This document shows, in pieces, positions 41,600-50,867 of a DNA stretch of 64,000 nt. The notes below the pieces were generated by a model. The model was not told where the DNA came from. It was given only the letters and a program-made list of their open reading frames with translations, and ran no database searches. This DNA comes from CAVVEQ01 sp963802095 (GTDB taxonomy: Bacteria > Chloroflexota > Anaerolineae > Anaerolineales > Anaerolineaceae): contig CAWDHI010000001.1 in the NCBI GenBank assembly GCA_963802095.1, positions 248,001 through 312,000 on the forward strand, in the 5' to 3' direction. Position numbers and translations under genes: made by a program. Within the stretch, counting starts at the first letter, position 1. Every line of letters starts with the position of its first letter.

Positions 41600-43948
41600 A
41601 TGGTTGAATCAAAAAGAGAAATCGATTTCACCGGCTTATTACTAATCCTGGTTCTACTTTTCTTGACAGCCAATTATCTGCGGAGTACGCAGTGGACAGG
41701 TAAACTCGATCTGGTGTTCATCGCCCTTTTTTCTGGTTTTGGCGCAGGTATTCTTCTAGGGAGAAGCAGGTTCGACCGCGCATCGGTCTTCTGGTTGACC
41801 ATTACCTTTTCTCTGATCTTTGTCGTTCTCGTAATTTCATTGATTTTTGATAACTCGATTCCTATTCTTAATAAGATTTTCCTGTTCATCCATCAGGTGG
41901 GTGATTCGTTTTTTGAATATACAACCGGCAAAGCCGTTTCTTCACCACTGTTCATATTAATAACATTCACAATGCTATTCTGGTTGATGAGTTTACTGGG
42001 TACGATCACTTATATACGCCACCGGCTTTACTTTCCATTGATTGTGTTGACTCTCTTGTTCCTGGTGTTTATTGAATTCTTCCTCCTGGAACGGGAAAAA
42101 AACCATTGGATCACCGGATTAGCTGTTTTAATCGGTTTCTTGTTATATCTTCATAATGTTTCATTTCAAATATCATTAACTTCCGGGAAAAATGGAAAGC
42201 CATCCAGAGAAAAATTTCAATGGACCTTTCAACCTGCATTCTTGGCAATTATCGCCATAATGGTGTTCATTGCATGGAGCATTCCCCTCGCCATTCGAGC
42301 TGCTTCTCCCGGAACCCCTGAAGCACAAAGGTTCAATCGACTTTCTTACCAGATGCGGGACAATTTTTATAGAATTACGGCTTCCCTTCGGGGTAGTTAC
42401 CGTTCCGCAGCAATTGGATTTGGCCCAAACCTGCCCCTGGGTACCAGCGCTGCGGATGGGGAAACAGTCGTTTTCACCGCGACAGCCTCGGGGGAAATAC
42501 CAAAGAATCAACGGATATACTGGCGAAGCAAAGTTTATGAAAGTTACAATAATGCCTCCTGGCAGGAGGGAGAACAAAAGCAGTTGCTCCTGGAGCCGGG
42601 GACAGAATTCATCCAGGTGATTGGCAGACCAGGTCAAATTGTTGCGACATACCGGGTCAAAGCCAGCCTCCCATTGGGTGATTATTTTTATCCGGGTGAA
42701 CTGATATCCATTAATAATCCCGCCAATTTCATTTACTCACTGCAGGATGATGGAGGTAGAGATATCATCGCAGTTGAACCAGAAAATTCTATTCTCTCCG
42801 GGAATAGTTACCGGATGCAAGTATTGATAAAACCGGTTGAGGAAGCTGACCTGATAGGAAATAATGCTGAGATTCCAGCATGGATAAATAAAAGATATTT
42901 ACAGGTCCCTGAATCTATTTCCCCAGCGATCCAGGAATTATCTCAAAAAATTACAATGGGGAAACCAACCAATTATGAGAAAACAGTCGCGGTAACAAAT
43001 TACCTCCGTTCCAATTTCGAATACCAGGAGCAAGTGGAAGTCCCGGAGAACACCCGGGACAGGATCGAGTGGTTCCTGTTCGAGGAGAAGAAGGGGTATT
43101 GTAATTATTTTGCTTCAGCGGAGGTGATCCTCCTCCGGTCTCTAGGAATCCCTGCCAGGCTGGCTGTGGGTTTTTCGGAAGGCGAGGTTTCCGAGGATGG
43201 ATTAATCCACACTGTGAAGGAAAAACATCGACACGCCTGGCCGGAAGTGTTTTTTCCTGAAATCGGGTGGGTGATATTCGAACCTACCCCTTCGCAACCG
43301 GAAATAAATTTCTACCAGTCAGCCAGTCAACTTGAAACGACAAACGAGCACGGCTTGAGTGAAGCTCCACTCGATCCGGAAGTCAATCGGAATCAGGGAG
43401 AGGTTCCATCGGATAATAACTTAATCAAACCTGAAACGGATGCCACCACTGCTGATCAAATTCAGGGTGACTACGATATTTTCCCGGTATTTCTACTGGT
43501 TATAACCGTCCTGATAATTACACCTTTCGTTTTTTTCATAGGTTCCAAGCGAAAAAATAAAACACTAATTTTGGTAAGCATTCAAGATGGATTTCTGAAA
43601 CTGGGTATTAAAGTTCCAAGAACTGTAAATAATGCCATGCTGCATTACCGCACCCCGGAGATCGAATTTGTATATAATGATACAGTGAGGATGGGGATCT
43701 TGCTTTATCGAATTAAACCCGGCAATAAAACTCCTAAGGAATTATTGGGTGAAATCGTATCCAAATGTCCGGTTGTTACATCAGAAGCTGAACAAATATT
43801 GTTCGAGTACCAAAAAACCGTTTTCGGAGAGAAAGCATCTGATGATCAATTAGCGCGGAAACTTGGTGGAAAAATCCAATTTTCCATGATCAAATATAAA
43901 TTCTCATTGTGGTTTAAACTCAATAATAGACAAGGAAATGGGGAGTAG
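41600..43948 (+). CDS. TgpA-like transglutaminase with membrane segments
   Basis: N-terminal residues about 1-245 hold six or seven membrane helices, then an outer transglutaminase core: Cys501 in KKGYCNYFASAEV, His in KHRHAWPEVF, and FEPTP where many relatives have FDPTP. One further helix (about 625-650) and a DUF4129-like C-terminal domain follow. It belongs to the TgpA family, membrane peptide-modifying or protease-like enzymes of unknown substrate. The first ATG consistent with the upstream -10 is 41600; a TTG at 41585 is less likely. The adenylate cyclase begins 1 nt after the stop. Confidence 0.82.
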   Translation: MVESKREIDFTGLLLILVLLFLTANYLRSTQWTGKLDLVFIALFSGFGAGILLGRSRFDRASVFWLTITFSLIFVVLVISLIFDNSIPILNKIFLFIHQVGDSFFEYTTGKAVSSPLFILITFTMLFWLMSLLGTITYIRHRLYFPLIVLTLLFLVFIEFFLLEREKNHWITGLAVLIGFLLYLHNVSFQISLTSGKNGKPSREKFQWTFQPAFLAIIAIMVFIAWSIPLAIRAASPGTPEAQRFNRLSYQMRDNFYRITASLRGSYRSAAIGFGPNLPLGTSAADGETVVFTATASGEIPKNQRIYWRSKVYESYNNASWQEGEQKQLLLEPGTEFIQVIGRPGQIVATYRVKASLPLGDYFYPGELISINNPANFIYSLQDDGGRDIIAVEPENSILSGNSYRMQVLIKPVEEADLIGNNAEIPAWINKRYLQVPESISPAIQELSQKITMGKPTNYEKTVAVTNYLRSNFEYQEQVEVPENTRDRIEWFLFEEKKGYCNYFASAEVILLRSLGIPARLAVGFSEGEVSEDGLIHTVKEKHRHAWPEVFFPEIGWVIFEPTPSQPEINFYQSASQLETTNEHGLSEAPLDPEVNRNQGEVPSDNNLIKPETDATTADQIQGDYDIFPVFLLVITVLIITPFVFFIGSKRKNKTLILVSIQDGFLKLGIKVPRTVNNAMLHYRTPEIEFVYNDTVRMGILLYRIKPGNKTPKELLGEIVSKCPVVTSEAEQILFEYQKTVFGEKASDDQLARKLGGKIQFSMIKYKFSLWFKLNNRQGNGE

Positions 43949-45703
43949 ATGGAAGACAATAGTTCGACTGCATCCAATATTTACATGGATCAAAAGCTTG
44001 AATACATGAAAGCGTTGATCAATGGAATGCAGGCTAAGCTTGAGGGTGATGAACAACGCTATCCTCCTTTGATCACGGAAGGTATCCTGCAACTTAGCAG
44101 TGAGGTTGATACGCTGCGAAAGATATCAAAACGACTCGAAGAAGATCGAAAGAGCCTTCGCGCCCTAGCACAGATCGGACAGGTTGTAAATTCCACCCTG
44201 GAATTGGATATCGTGTTGCAGATCGTGATGGATACAATCGTCCGGCTAACCCATGCAGAACGTGGTTTTCTGATGTTGAAGGATAATTCCGGGATCCTCA
44301 AAACCAGGGTAGCCAGAAACTGGGAACAGGAGTCTCTGCCTGATTCAGAATTGACATTCAGTTCCACGATTGTGAATTCGGTGATCGCAAATGGTAAACC
44401 TTTACTGACCACCAACGCACAGCAGGACCCCCGGTTTGTGGGTCAGGAGAGCGTTATTGCTTTCAATCTACGCTCGATAATGTGCGTGCCAATGAAAACG
44501 AAGGATGAGATCACCGGAGTAATCTACACCGATAACCGGATAAAGACCGGTATGTTTGGTAACAAGGACCTAGATCTTTTAGTAGGTTTTGCAAATCAGG
44601 CGTCGTTCGCAATTGAAAACGCCAGTTTATTCGATTCAGTTCGCCGCACTCTCGATGAGGTTTCGAGGTTAAAAAGTCTAATGGACCATGTATTCGCTTC
44701 CGTTGCATCGGGAGTACTTACCATTGACTTGAACGGTAGGATCCTCACCTGCAATAAAGCCGCGGAAACGATCTTAGGGAAGAGCTCTGTTGAATTATTT
44801 AGTCAAAGCTTGGCGCATGAAATCCCGTCGCTGGCGCTTGCCATCCGACCAGCAATAGCGCAACTCGTTGGAGCTGATCAAACCAATCAGAGTCTTGAAT
44901 CAAGCCTGCGGTTACCCGTTCGTGGTGAGGTGAGCCTGCATTTGAAGCTAACCCCTCTCAAGGATGGGCAGGAAAACACCCAGGGCGTGGTCATCGTAAT
45001 GGATGATCTGACAGATAAGAAACGGCTGGAGGAACAACGCAAGTTATTTGAGAAAATGGTCTCGCCAGCGGTGATCGCTCAACTTGAAACTAGTAATTAC
45101 CAAATGGGAGGTCGCAGGACTGAGATTACCGTCTTATTTGCTGATCTTCGAGGTTTCACAAACTTAAGTGAAGAGATCAATTCCGAGGAGTTGGTAGCCA
45201 TTCTCAACCGTTACCTCGCGAATGCCGCGGAAGCCATTCTACAAGAAGGAGGCACGATCGATAAATTCCTAGGTGATGCGGTCATGGCATGGTTTAACGC
45301 GCCGGTGAAGCAATCGGATCATGTAATACGTGCCATCCGCTCTGCTGTTGCGATTCATAAAGGGGAAACTAGAATCCACAAGGAATTAGCGCAAAAGACC
45401 CGCTTGCGATCGGGTATTGGAATTCACTGCGGTCCGGCAATCATGGGATTGATTGGAATGGAGGAAAGGATGGACTATACAGCCATTGGAGATACCGTGA
45501 ATATTGCCAAGCGCCTTCAAGAATCATCTCTTCCGGGCACCATCCTCATTAGTGAAGATGTTTACCGTCGGGCAGGCAATATATTAAAAATAAAACCGCT
45601 TGAACAAATCCAGGCAAAGGGCAAACGAGAACCGATAAACGTTTTTGAGGTTATTGGATTCAACCCGAGCGGTGAACTACAACCTCCGGATCAAGGTGCG
45701 TAA
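43949..45703 (+). CDS. GAF-PAS-class III adenylate cyclase
   Basis: This 584-residue soluble protein has an N-terminal coiled coil, GAF (about 75-225), PAS (about 235-345) and a class III cyclase domain. Metal-binding Asp residues are in LFADLRGFTNLSEE and KFLGDAVMAWF; the Lys in DKFLGD and DYTAIGDTVNIAKRL favour ATP over GTP. It should make cAMP in response to a cytosolic ligand. The 3' end overlaps the convergent PfkB-like gene by 27 nt. GGGAG lies 3 nt before the ATG. Confidence 0.92.
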   Translation: MEDNSSTASNIYMDQKLEYMKALINGMQAKLEGDEQRYPPLITEGILQLSSEVDTLRKISKRLEEDRKSLRALAQIGQVVNSTLELDIVLQIVMDTIVRLTHAERGFLMLKDNSGILKTRVARNWEQESLPDSELTFSSTIVNSVIANGKPLLTTNAQQDPRFVGQESVIAFNLRSIMCVPMKTKDEITGVIYTDNRIKTGMFGNKDLDLLVGFANQASFAIENASLFDSVRRTLDEVSRLKSLMDHVFASVASGVLTIDLNGRILTCNKAAETILGKSSVELFSQSLAHEIPSLALAIRPAIAQLVGADQTNQSLESSLRLPVRGEVSLHLKLTPLKDGQENTQGVVIVMDDLTDKKRLEEQRKLFEKMVSPAVIAQLETSNYQMGGRRTEITVLFADLRGFTNLSEEINSEELVAILNRYLANAAEAILQEGGTIDKFLGDAVMAWFNAPVKQSDHVIRAIRSAVAIHKGETRIHKELAQKTRLRSGIGIHCGPAIMGLIGMEERMDYTAIGDTVNIAKRLQESSLPGTILISEDVYRRAGNILKIKPLEQIQAKGKREPINVFEVIGFNPSGELQPPDQGA

Positions 45704-46699
45704 TCGATTATAGCGGGTTTCGATCAATTCCTGTGATGTTTCAAGCGCAAAATTCAAACCAATCCCTGAGGCGACCAATGAGGATGACACAGCCCCGGCT
45801 AAAACAGCTTCAACCGGGTCATAATTTTCCCGAACCTTCGTACAAAAACCTCCGCAAAATGAATTGTTTTTTCCAGTTGGATTTACTGCCTGGATGGGAT
45901 AAAGAGGAACAAACCATTTTTTATTTGATCTGGTTTCAAGCAGGATCCGACCCTGTTCTCCAAGCAGCACGACCACGTATTCCGATTTTAATTGTGCAGC
46001 ATGTTTTTGCAGCGTCTCATGGTCAGTGGAATCCAGTGAGAAAAGATCCCTCACTGTGTTTTTCTTGATATACACACATAAAACACTATTCAAAGCGGCA
46101 AGAAGCATATCCTTGCCTCTTCTATCTTCTGGCACGTCCGTAACATACAGGCTTACCTGCCCGGGATATTGGGATTGCATCAAAGAAGTGAGAGCTATTT
46201 GATACACATTCTGATTGGAACAGAAATGGGCAAGATTGGATTGCAAATATTCCGGAGGAATAGTCAGAGATCCGTCGCTTAGATTTGGGAATCGTTTCTC
46301 CTTTGCTTTGATTTTCGGGTCATAACCCAATAACGCCCTGGGAAGTTCACCGCCAACAGCCAAATAGTGAAATGGGGGGGAAGAAGAATTATTCTTATCC
46401 GCGATCCCGGAATGAAATGCACGGTTTTCGAGAGGGTAAGGGAGGATTCGTATTCCAGCCTGATCAACTCCATATTCACTGAGGAAGGAAATCGTAGACA
46501 TGGGAAAATCATCTCCGACCATCGAGATAACACCAATTCTTTCCTGCTCCCACAGAGCTGCCCCGATTGAAAAATACAGAGCGGATCCTCCCGGGATATC
46601 CGTCGAAGCTTTTCCATCGCGCGTGAGAATGAAATCCCGGTTGATTTCTCCAAACACGATCAACTGAACCGGATTATTCACCAATGCTGCGGTTTTCAT
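45677..46699 (-). CDS. PfkB-family carbohydrate kinase-like protein lacking the catalytic Asp
   Basis: The 340-residue protein has the ribokinase-like fold: start VQLIVFGEINRDFIL, GGSALYFSIGAA, and ISMVGDDFP. The C-terminal signature that normally reads DTTGAGDxF here reads NPTGKNNSFCGGF, with Asn279 in place of the catalytic Asp and GAGD changed to GKNN. It may therefore be a binding protein or pseudokinase, unless a different residue acts as base. No frameshift is visible and the rest of the fold is intact. Substrate is unknown. A minus-strand terminator lies just before its start. Confidence 0.75.
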   Translation of the reverse strand: MKTAALVNNPVQLIVFGEINRDFILTRDGKASTDIPGGSALYFSIGAALWEQERIGVISMVGDDFPMSTISFLSEYGVDQAGIRILPYPLENRAFHSGIADKNNSSSPPFHYLAVGGELPRALLGYDPKIKAKEKRFPNLSDGSLTIPPEYLQSNLAHFCSNQNVYQIALTSLMQSQYPGQVSLYVTDVPEDRRGKDMLLAALNSVLCVYIKKNTVRDLFSLDSTDHETLQKHAAQLKSEYVVVLLGEQGRILLETRSNKKWFVPLYPIQAVNPTGKNNSFCGGFCTKVRENYDPVEAVLAGAVSSSLVASGIGLNFALETSQELIETRYNRLRTLIRRL

Positions 46700-46700
46700 T

Positions 46701-46738
46701 TGGGAAAATTAAAACACCTGCCGCTTTTTGGGCAGGTG
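46701..46738 (-). terminator. Minus-strand terminator
   Basis: CACCTGCC (46715-46722) and GGCAGGTG (46731-46738) form the stem; on the minus strand TTTTAATTTTCC follows. It ends the transcript of the small membrane gene upstream of the PfkB-like gene. Confidence 0.75.
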
Positions 46739-46758
46739 ATAAAAGGTGACTTGAGTAT

Positions 46759-46959
46759 CTATTTCGAAGAACCCAGGTCGGAGATAAGTTTCACCAAACC
46801 TAGAACACCGATCCCGATTTTTGCCCCATCAGAGGCGGTGAGTTGAGGCTGGGTTTCCGTAGCTTCGGATTTTTTCACCATCAAGAATGCTGAAAGCAGC
46901 CCTGCCATCGCTCCGAGAATTCCGCCTGTGACCAGGATTCTAATTTTCCAAGGTTCCAT
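46759..46959 (-). CDS. Small membrane protein of unknown function
   Basis: The 66-residue product has a membrane helix at about 7-27 (ILVTGGILGAMAGLLSAFLMV), a charged linker, and a second hydrophobic segment GIGVLGLVKLISDLG. I do not recognise a family. AGAGG is 5 nt before the ATG, and a terminator follows, so it looks like a real gene. Confidence 0.6.
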   Translation of the reverse strand: MEPWKIRILVTGGILGAMAGLLSAFLMVKKSEATETQPQLTASDGAKIGIGVLGLVKLISDLGSSK

Positions 46960-46989
46960 GATTACCTCTTCTGTGGTTTTCGAATAATA

Positions 46990-47385
46990 TTATTTCCGAA
47001 CAAACGCAGACCGAAAACCTGCATAACTTTGTTTTATCAGAATGATCGGCCTAGTAATGCCATTTGAAATCCTTCTTCCGCTCACGTTGCCGATCGTACT
47101 GTAGATCTGCAGTTTCAGCATCCATTCAGGCAAGTATTTTGAGATTTCCTTCATTCCACCAATTCCGAATGCAAGGAAGATAAACATCACAAGGCTTGTG
47201 ACAATGATTGTTGTTATTGCCAACGTAGAAAACGCACTAGCCCACTTTGATATCTCGCCGTCAGTGAAATACGCGATGAGAAAAACTATGATGGTTGCAA
47301 CTACCAGAATAATTGCGATCCAAAGTGGCAACCAGATGGAGAGCTTGGGATTTACTCGTTGGTCCAGCGGATTTGACGTTTCCAT
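46990..47385 (-). CDS. Two-helix membrane protein of unknown function
   Basis: About 131 residues with two membrane helices (about 18-42 and 52-78) and a basic C-terminal tail ending RSAFVRK. I do not recognise a family. The ATG at 47385 lacks a Shine-Dalgarno sequence but follows a minus-strand TGC-TAGAAT (extended -10) by 6 nt, so it may be leaderless. A TTG two codons earlier would be an alternative start. It lies upstream of the other small membrane gene. Confidence 0.55.
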   Translation of the reverse strand: METSNPLDQRVNPKLSIWLPLWIAIILVVATIIVFLIAYFTDGEISKWASAFSTLAITTIIVTSLVMFIFLAFGIGGMKEISKYLPEWMLKLQIYSTIGNVSGRRISNGITRPIILIKQSYAGFRSAFVRK

Positions 47386-47456
47386 AATCAAATTCTAGCA
47401 CAATCTGCCAGTTTACTCTAATCTAAATTTTCAAAAAGCAGCAAAGGAATCATCGA

Positions 47457-48593
47457 TTAATACTTAAAGCCGGAAACCACGCTCACGACATATTCAAGGT
47501 CACTCTCCGACAATTTCAGATGCATCGGCAAACGTACCAGCTGATCGCTGACTCTCTCCGCGATGGGGCAATCTCCCGGTTTTGCACCGAATTTGAGACC
47601 CATCCTCGACGAATTCAAAGGCAGGTAATGGAACACCGCATTTATTCCTTTTCCCCGAAGGAATTGGATGAACTCCTGCCGTATCTCCAGGGAAGGCAAG
47701 AGCAGGTAATACATATGATATGACTGCCCGCAATGCGCTGGAATTACTGGCTGTTGGATTCCATAATTTTCCGCCCAATCTCTGAGGTGCTCATGGTAGA
47801 AATTCCATATCGCCTTGCGCCTCGCCTGGATATGCTCCTTATTTTCGAGCTGCGCCAGCAGAAAACTTGCAAGCATGTCTGATGGGAGATAGCTGGAACC
47901 AACATCGACCCAACCATATTTATCAACCTGCCCACGGAAGAATTTGCTTCGATCTGTTCCCTTTTCGCGGATGATCTCCGCATTTTCGATCAGATCAGGA
48001 TCATTGATCAGCAGCGCACCGCCCTCCCCGCAGGTGAAGTTCTTGGTCTCGTGAAAACTTTGTGCCGCAAGTATTCCGAAGGTGCCAAGATTCTTATGTT
48101 TGTATTTACCGAATAAACCATGGGCGTTATCTTCAACGATCGATAGACCGTGCTTTTTGCATATGGATTGAATCTGATCCATCTCACAACCCACACCGGC
48201 ATAATGGACAGGAACAACCACCCGAGTTTGTTTTGAGATCAATCCTTCAAGGAGGTTTTCATCGAGATTCAATGTATCCGGTCGGATATCGATGAAAACA
48301 GGTTTAGCTCCTCGGAGAACGAATGCATTGACGGTGGAAACGAATGTGAAAGATGGAATGATCACCTCGTCACCTGGCTGGACCTTCAGCAGGTGAGCAC
48401 TCATCTCCAGTGCGTGGGTACAACTGGTGGTGAGTAAAACTTTTGGTACTCCCAGCTCATTCTCGAGAAGCTCACTGCACCTTTTCGTAAAGACCCCATC
48501 ACCGGAGATATGTTGGTTGTTGATCGCTTCAGAAATATATGTAAGCTCGTTTCCTGCCAAGGTGGGATTATTAAAATCTACAAGATAACTCAT
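47457..48593 (-). CDS. wecE: dTDP-4-amino-4,6-dideoxygalactose transaminase (WecE/RffA)
   Basis: This DegT-type PLP transaminase has the WecE pattern: VPKVLLTTSCTHALEM, DEVIIPSFTFVSTVNAFVLRG, the PLP-lysine motif SFHETKNFTCGEGGA, and EKGTDRSKFFRGQVDKYGW. It should convert dTDP-4-keto-6-deoxyglucose, made by RfbA/RfbB from the same operon, to dTDP-4-amino-4,6-dideoxy-D-galactose (Fuc4N). About 379 residues from the ATG at 48593, with AAGG 7 nt upstream; extra codons before it are unlikely. WecD-type acetyltransferase is not present. It is the last gene of the operon. Confidence 0.88.
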   Translation of the reverse strand: MSYLVDFNNPTLAGNELTYISEAINNQHISGDGVFTKRCSELLENELGVPKVLLTTSCTHALEMSAHLLKVQPGDEVIIPSFTFVSTVNAFVLRGAKPVFIDIRPDTLNLDENLLEGLISKQTRVVVPVHYAGVGCEMDQIQSICKKHGLSIVEDNAHGLFGKYKHKNLGTFGILAAQSFHETKNFTCGEGGALLINDPDLIENAEIIREKGTDRSKFFRGQVDKYGWVDVGSSYLPSDMLASFLLAQLENKEHIQARRKAIWNFYHEHLRDWAENYGIQQPVIPAHCGQSYHMYYLLLPSLEIRQEFIQFLRGKGINAVFHYLPLNSSRMGLKFGAKPGDCPIAERVSDQLVRLPMHLKLSESDLEYVVSVVSGFKY

Positions 48594-48604
48594 AACTCGC
48601 CTTT

Positions 48605-49234
48605 TCAATCTTTCCGTATGATGATCGTGAAATCGTACAGATTGTAATCATGTAGAAGCGCGATGTTCTTGGAATAATGGTTTTTGCAAAAATCAAAAAG
48701 GAATAACGGATCAGCATAATATAAATCCTTCCGCATTTTTTCCGCATCCGAGTATTTCGTTAGAAAGTTACTGGAAAATCCTTTTTTACTCAAATCATCC
48801 ATGCGAGACAAGGTTTCCACGACATAATTTGTCCATGTCTCAAAACTTTGATCCCCCCGATAATTGAATATCCCGCTTGCGATGACAAAATCGCAGGCGG
48901 GAAGCGAGCTTTCCGCATTTGTGAAACGGCAATTTTCAAATGCTTTGTACTTGTTTTGGGCAAGTTCGATCGCACTTTCGAGGATATCATACCCATAATA
49001 CTCAAAGGAGAAGTCGCGCTTCTGAAGAAAATCCACGAGTGCTCCGGATCCGCTTCCGTAATCAAGAATCGAAAATGGCCTGTCCGACTCAATAACTTTT
49101 ACTAATTGGTCGAATCTGAGGTATTGCGATTCAATTGAGTTCCAATCCGAACCCTGTGCAGAAGTGCCATGGGTTTGAACTCTTTGGTCAAAATATGTCT
49201 TGATGGATTCAATATTGGGAATATTCTTCATCAT
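48605..49234 (-). CDS. SAM-dependent methyltransferase
   Basis: A class I methyltransferase of 209 residues with SAM motif I ILDYGSGSGALVDFL, an acidic residue after strand two (YGYDIL), and CDFVIASGIFNYRG. In this operon it may methylate the amino sugar or a sugar precursor; this is inference. The ATG ATG start overlaps the upstream stop by 4 nt, and GGATGATG is the local context. Confidence 0.75.
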   Translation of the reverse strand: MMKNIPNIESIKTYFDQRVQTHGTSAQGSDWNSIESQYLRFDQLVKVIESDRPFSILDYGSGSGALVDFLQKRDFSFEYYGYDILESAIELAQNKYKAFENCRFTNAESSLPACDFVIASGIFNYRGDQSFETWTNYVVETLSRMDDLSKKGFSSNFLTKYSDAEKMRKDLYYADPLFLFDFCKNHYSKNIALLHDYNLYDFTIIIRKD

Positions 49235-49923
49235 CCGGTTAGTATGTATTCCTTTGCTTTTGGACCCACCATAAAGAGGAGATCCAGGATGCTCAGATTA
49301 CCATCAAAAGGGGGATATAGCTGGGGGTATTCTGGATAATCATATTCCATAAATTCAACTGTGATTCCAGCTTTTATAAACTTATCCAGTTCTAGATAAT
49401 CCTTCGCAGAAGGTCCAGAAATGTAGTTGGATGCACCAACCTGGTTGAGTAGTGATAAAAGCCGGTCAGATTTCACCCCGCTGGAAGGTAGGCTTGAGGA
49501 ACGAAGGAATTTTGTCCTTTTGTTTCCCAGGCAGTTTGAGATCTCCGTTGTTAGTAAAATTGTGAGGTCCGCAAGGTAGTCATCATGCCTTTCTAAAATC
49601 GGTTTTAGCATGTATTGGTAATCCGAATAGAAAGGTGCCTGATTGTATGCAAAATGCAAAGTCTTTAGATGGCTTTCGTTCCAGGGTTCATCCCAAGCGA
49701 TCTTGATCTCATTGATCGGAATATTATCCGTTTGAGCGCCGTGAGATTTCACAGGGATTGTGAGCCATTTTTTTCCATGAGGAGTTTTTATCTGGTTCCG
49801 GTTCCGCCAGCCTCTTTTATCATATTGCACGTCGTCATAAAAAATAAAGAGATCCGATATTAAGATCTGGTGAAAATAGCCCCTCCAAGGAATGTATGAT
49901 GGTTGCAAAATTGTAACGTTCAT
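49231..49923 (-). CDS. WbqC-family protein
   Basis: The 230-residue protein starts VTILQPSYIPWRGYFHQILISDLFIFYDDVQY with the WbqC-family core RNRNQIKTPHGKKWLTIPV. WbqC members occur in surface-sugar clusters, and their reaction is not established. In this operon it is a candidate for modifying Fuc4N, for instance by adding a group at the amine. It overlaps the methyltransferase gene by 4 nt. Confidence 0.82.
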   Translation of the reverse strand: MNVTILQPSYIPWRGYFHQILISDLFIFYDDVQYDKRGWRNRNQIKTPHGKKWLTIPVKSHGAQTDNIPINEIKIAWDEPWNESHLKTLHFAYNQAPFYSDYQYMLKPILERHDDYLADLTILLTTEISNCLGNKRTKFLRSSSLPSSGVKSDRLLSLLNQVGASNYISGPSAKDYLELDKFIKAGITVEFMEYDYPEYPQLYPPFDGNLSILDLLFMVGPKAKEYILTG

Positions 49924-49928
49924 TTGTA

Positions 49929-50867
49929 CTATTTCTCGGAGGATTTCGTTTTGTATCCAATCGTATATGTGGGTTTATCCATACTGCGCGAAAAAATCCT
50001 TGCCAGGTATTCCCCAAAAATCCCTATCGCGAAAAGTGTTGTCCCGTTAAATATTGCAATAACAGAAACTAAAAATGGAAAACCAGGGATACTACCCGCG
50101 AAGAAATATAACCAGATCACATAGAGAAAAAGACCTATTCCAACAAGTGTCATCAAAAAACCTATAATGCTGGCAATACGTAAAGGTGCAGTGCTGTAAC
50201 CTGTCAGAATCAATAGCGTCTCGCGGATCAACCCCCGATAGTTGTAGTTCGACCTAAGCTCCTTTGGGGGATTAATATTCACCGGAACAGAACTAAACCT
50301 GGTGGTTCCCCAGGATAACAAAACATCCAGGGTGACATTCGGGCTCTGGTAGTTTTGGGAAGCCCTTCGAATCTCGGTTCTGAAGCAACGAAAGGCGGAA
50401 ATGTTCCGCAGGTTTGGGATACCCATTACGGAAGCAAGTATTCTTTTGGTCCACCCGGTTATCAAATTTCTCAAGAATCCTTGTGGCAACTTAAATGGTG
50501 TTCCATACACCACGTCATAACCTTCCTCAAGTTTTGCCAATAAATGGGGAATCTCGGCAGGTGGGTGTTGGAGGTCATCATCCATGGTGATGCAAATGGG
50601 GAAGCTCGCCTCCCGAACGCCGCAAAGGGTGGCGTTGTGCTGCCCATAATTACGCATTAAATGGATGCCATTAACTGTTTTGTGTTTTTTGGTAAAACGA
50701 TCAATTATCTCCAAACAGGAATCAGGGCTATCGTCGTTGACAAGTATGATCTCGAACTTTGAGGTGAAATCTGGCAAAGTCTTGAGCAGTTCATTCACCA
50801 GGGATTCTAGAGTGCTCTCGCCCCGGTAAATGGGGATGACCACTGAAATAGCTGGTTTCGTTTTCAA
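49929..50867 (-). CDS. Family 2 glycosyltransferase, ArnC/GtrB-like
   Basis: A membrane GT2 with N-terminal catalytic domain (VVIPIYRGESTLESLV, DDD in TMDDDLQHPPAEI) and two C-terminal membrane helices (about 233-257 and 268-292). The motif RNYGQHNA is like the RNYGQH of ArnC, which moves a 4-amino sugar from nucleotide to undecaprenyl phosphate. In this operon the likely donor is dTDP-Fuc4N or a modified form. Start overlaps the rfbA stop. Confidence 0.85.
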   Translation of the reverse strand: MKTKPAISVVIPIYRGESTLESLVNELLKTLPDFTSKFEIILVNDDSPDSCLEIIDRFTKKHKTVNGIHLMRNYGQHNATLCGVREASFPICITMDDDLQHPPAEIPHLLAKLEEGYDVVYGTPFKLPQGFLRNLITGWTKRILASVMGIPNLRNISAFRCFRTEIRRASQNYQSPNVTLDVLLSWGTTRFSSVPVNINPPKELRSNYNYRGLIRETLLILTGYSTAPLRIASIIGFLMTLVGIGLFLYVIWLYFFAGSIPGFPFLVSVIAIFNGTTLFAIGIFGEYLARIFSRSMDKPTYTIGYKTKSSEK

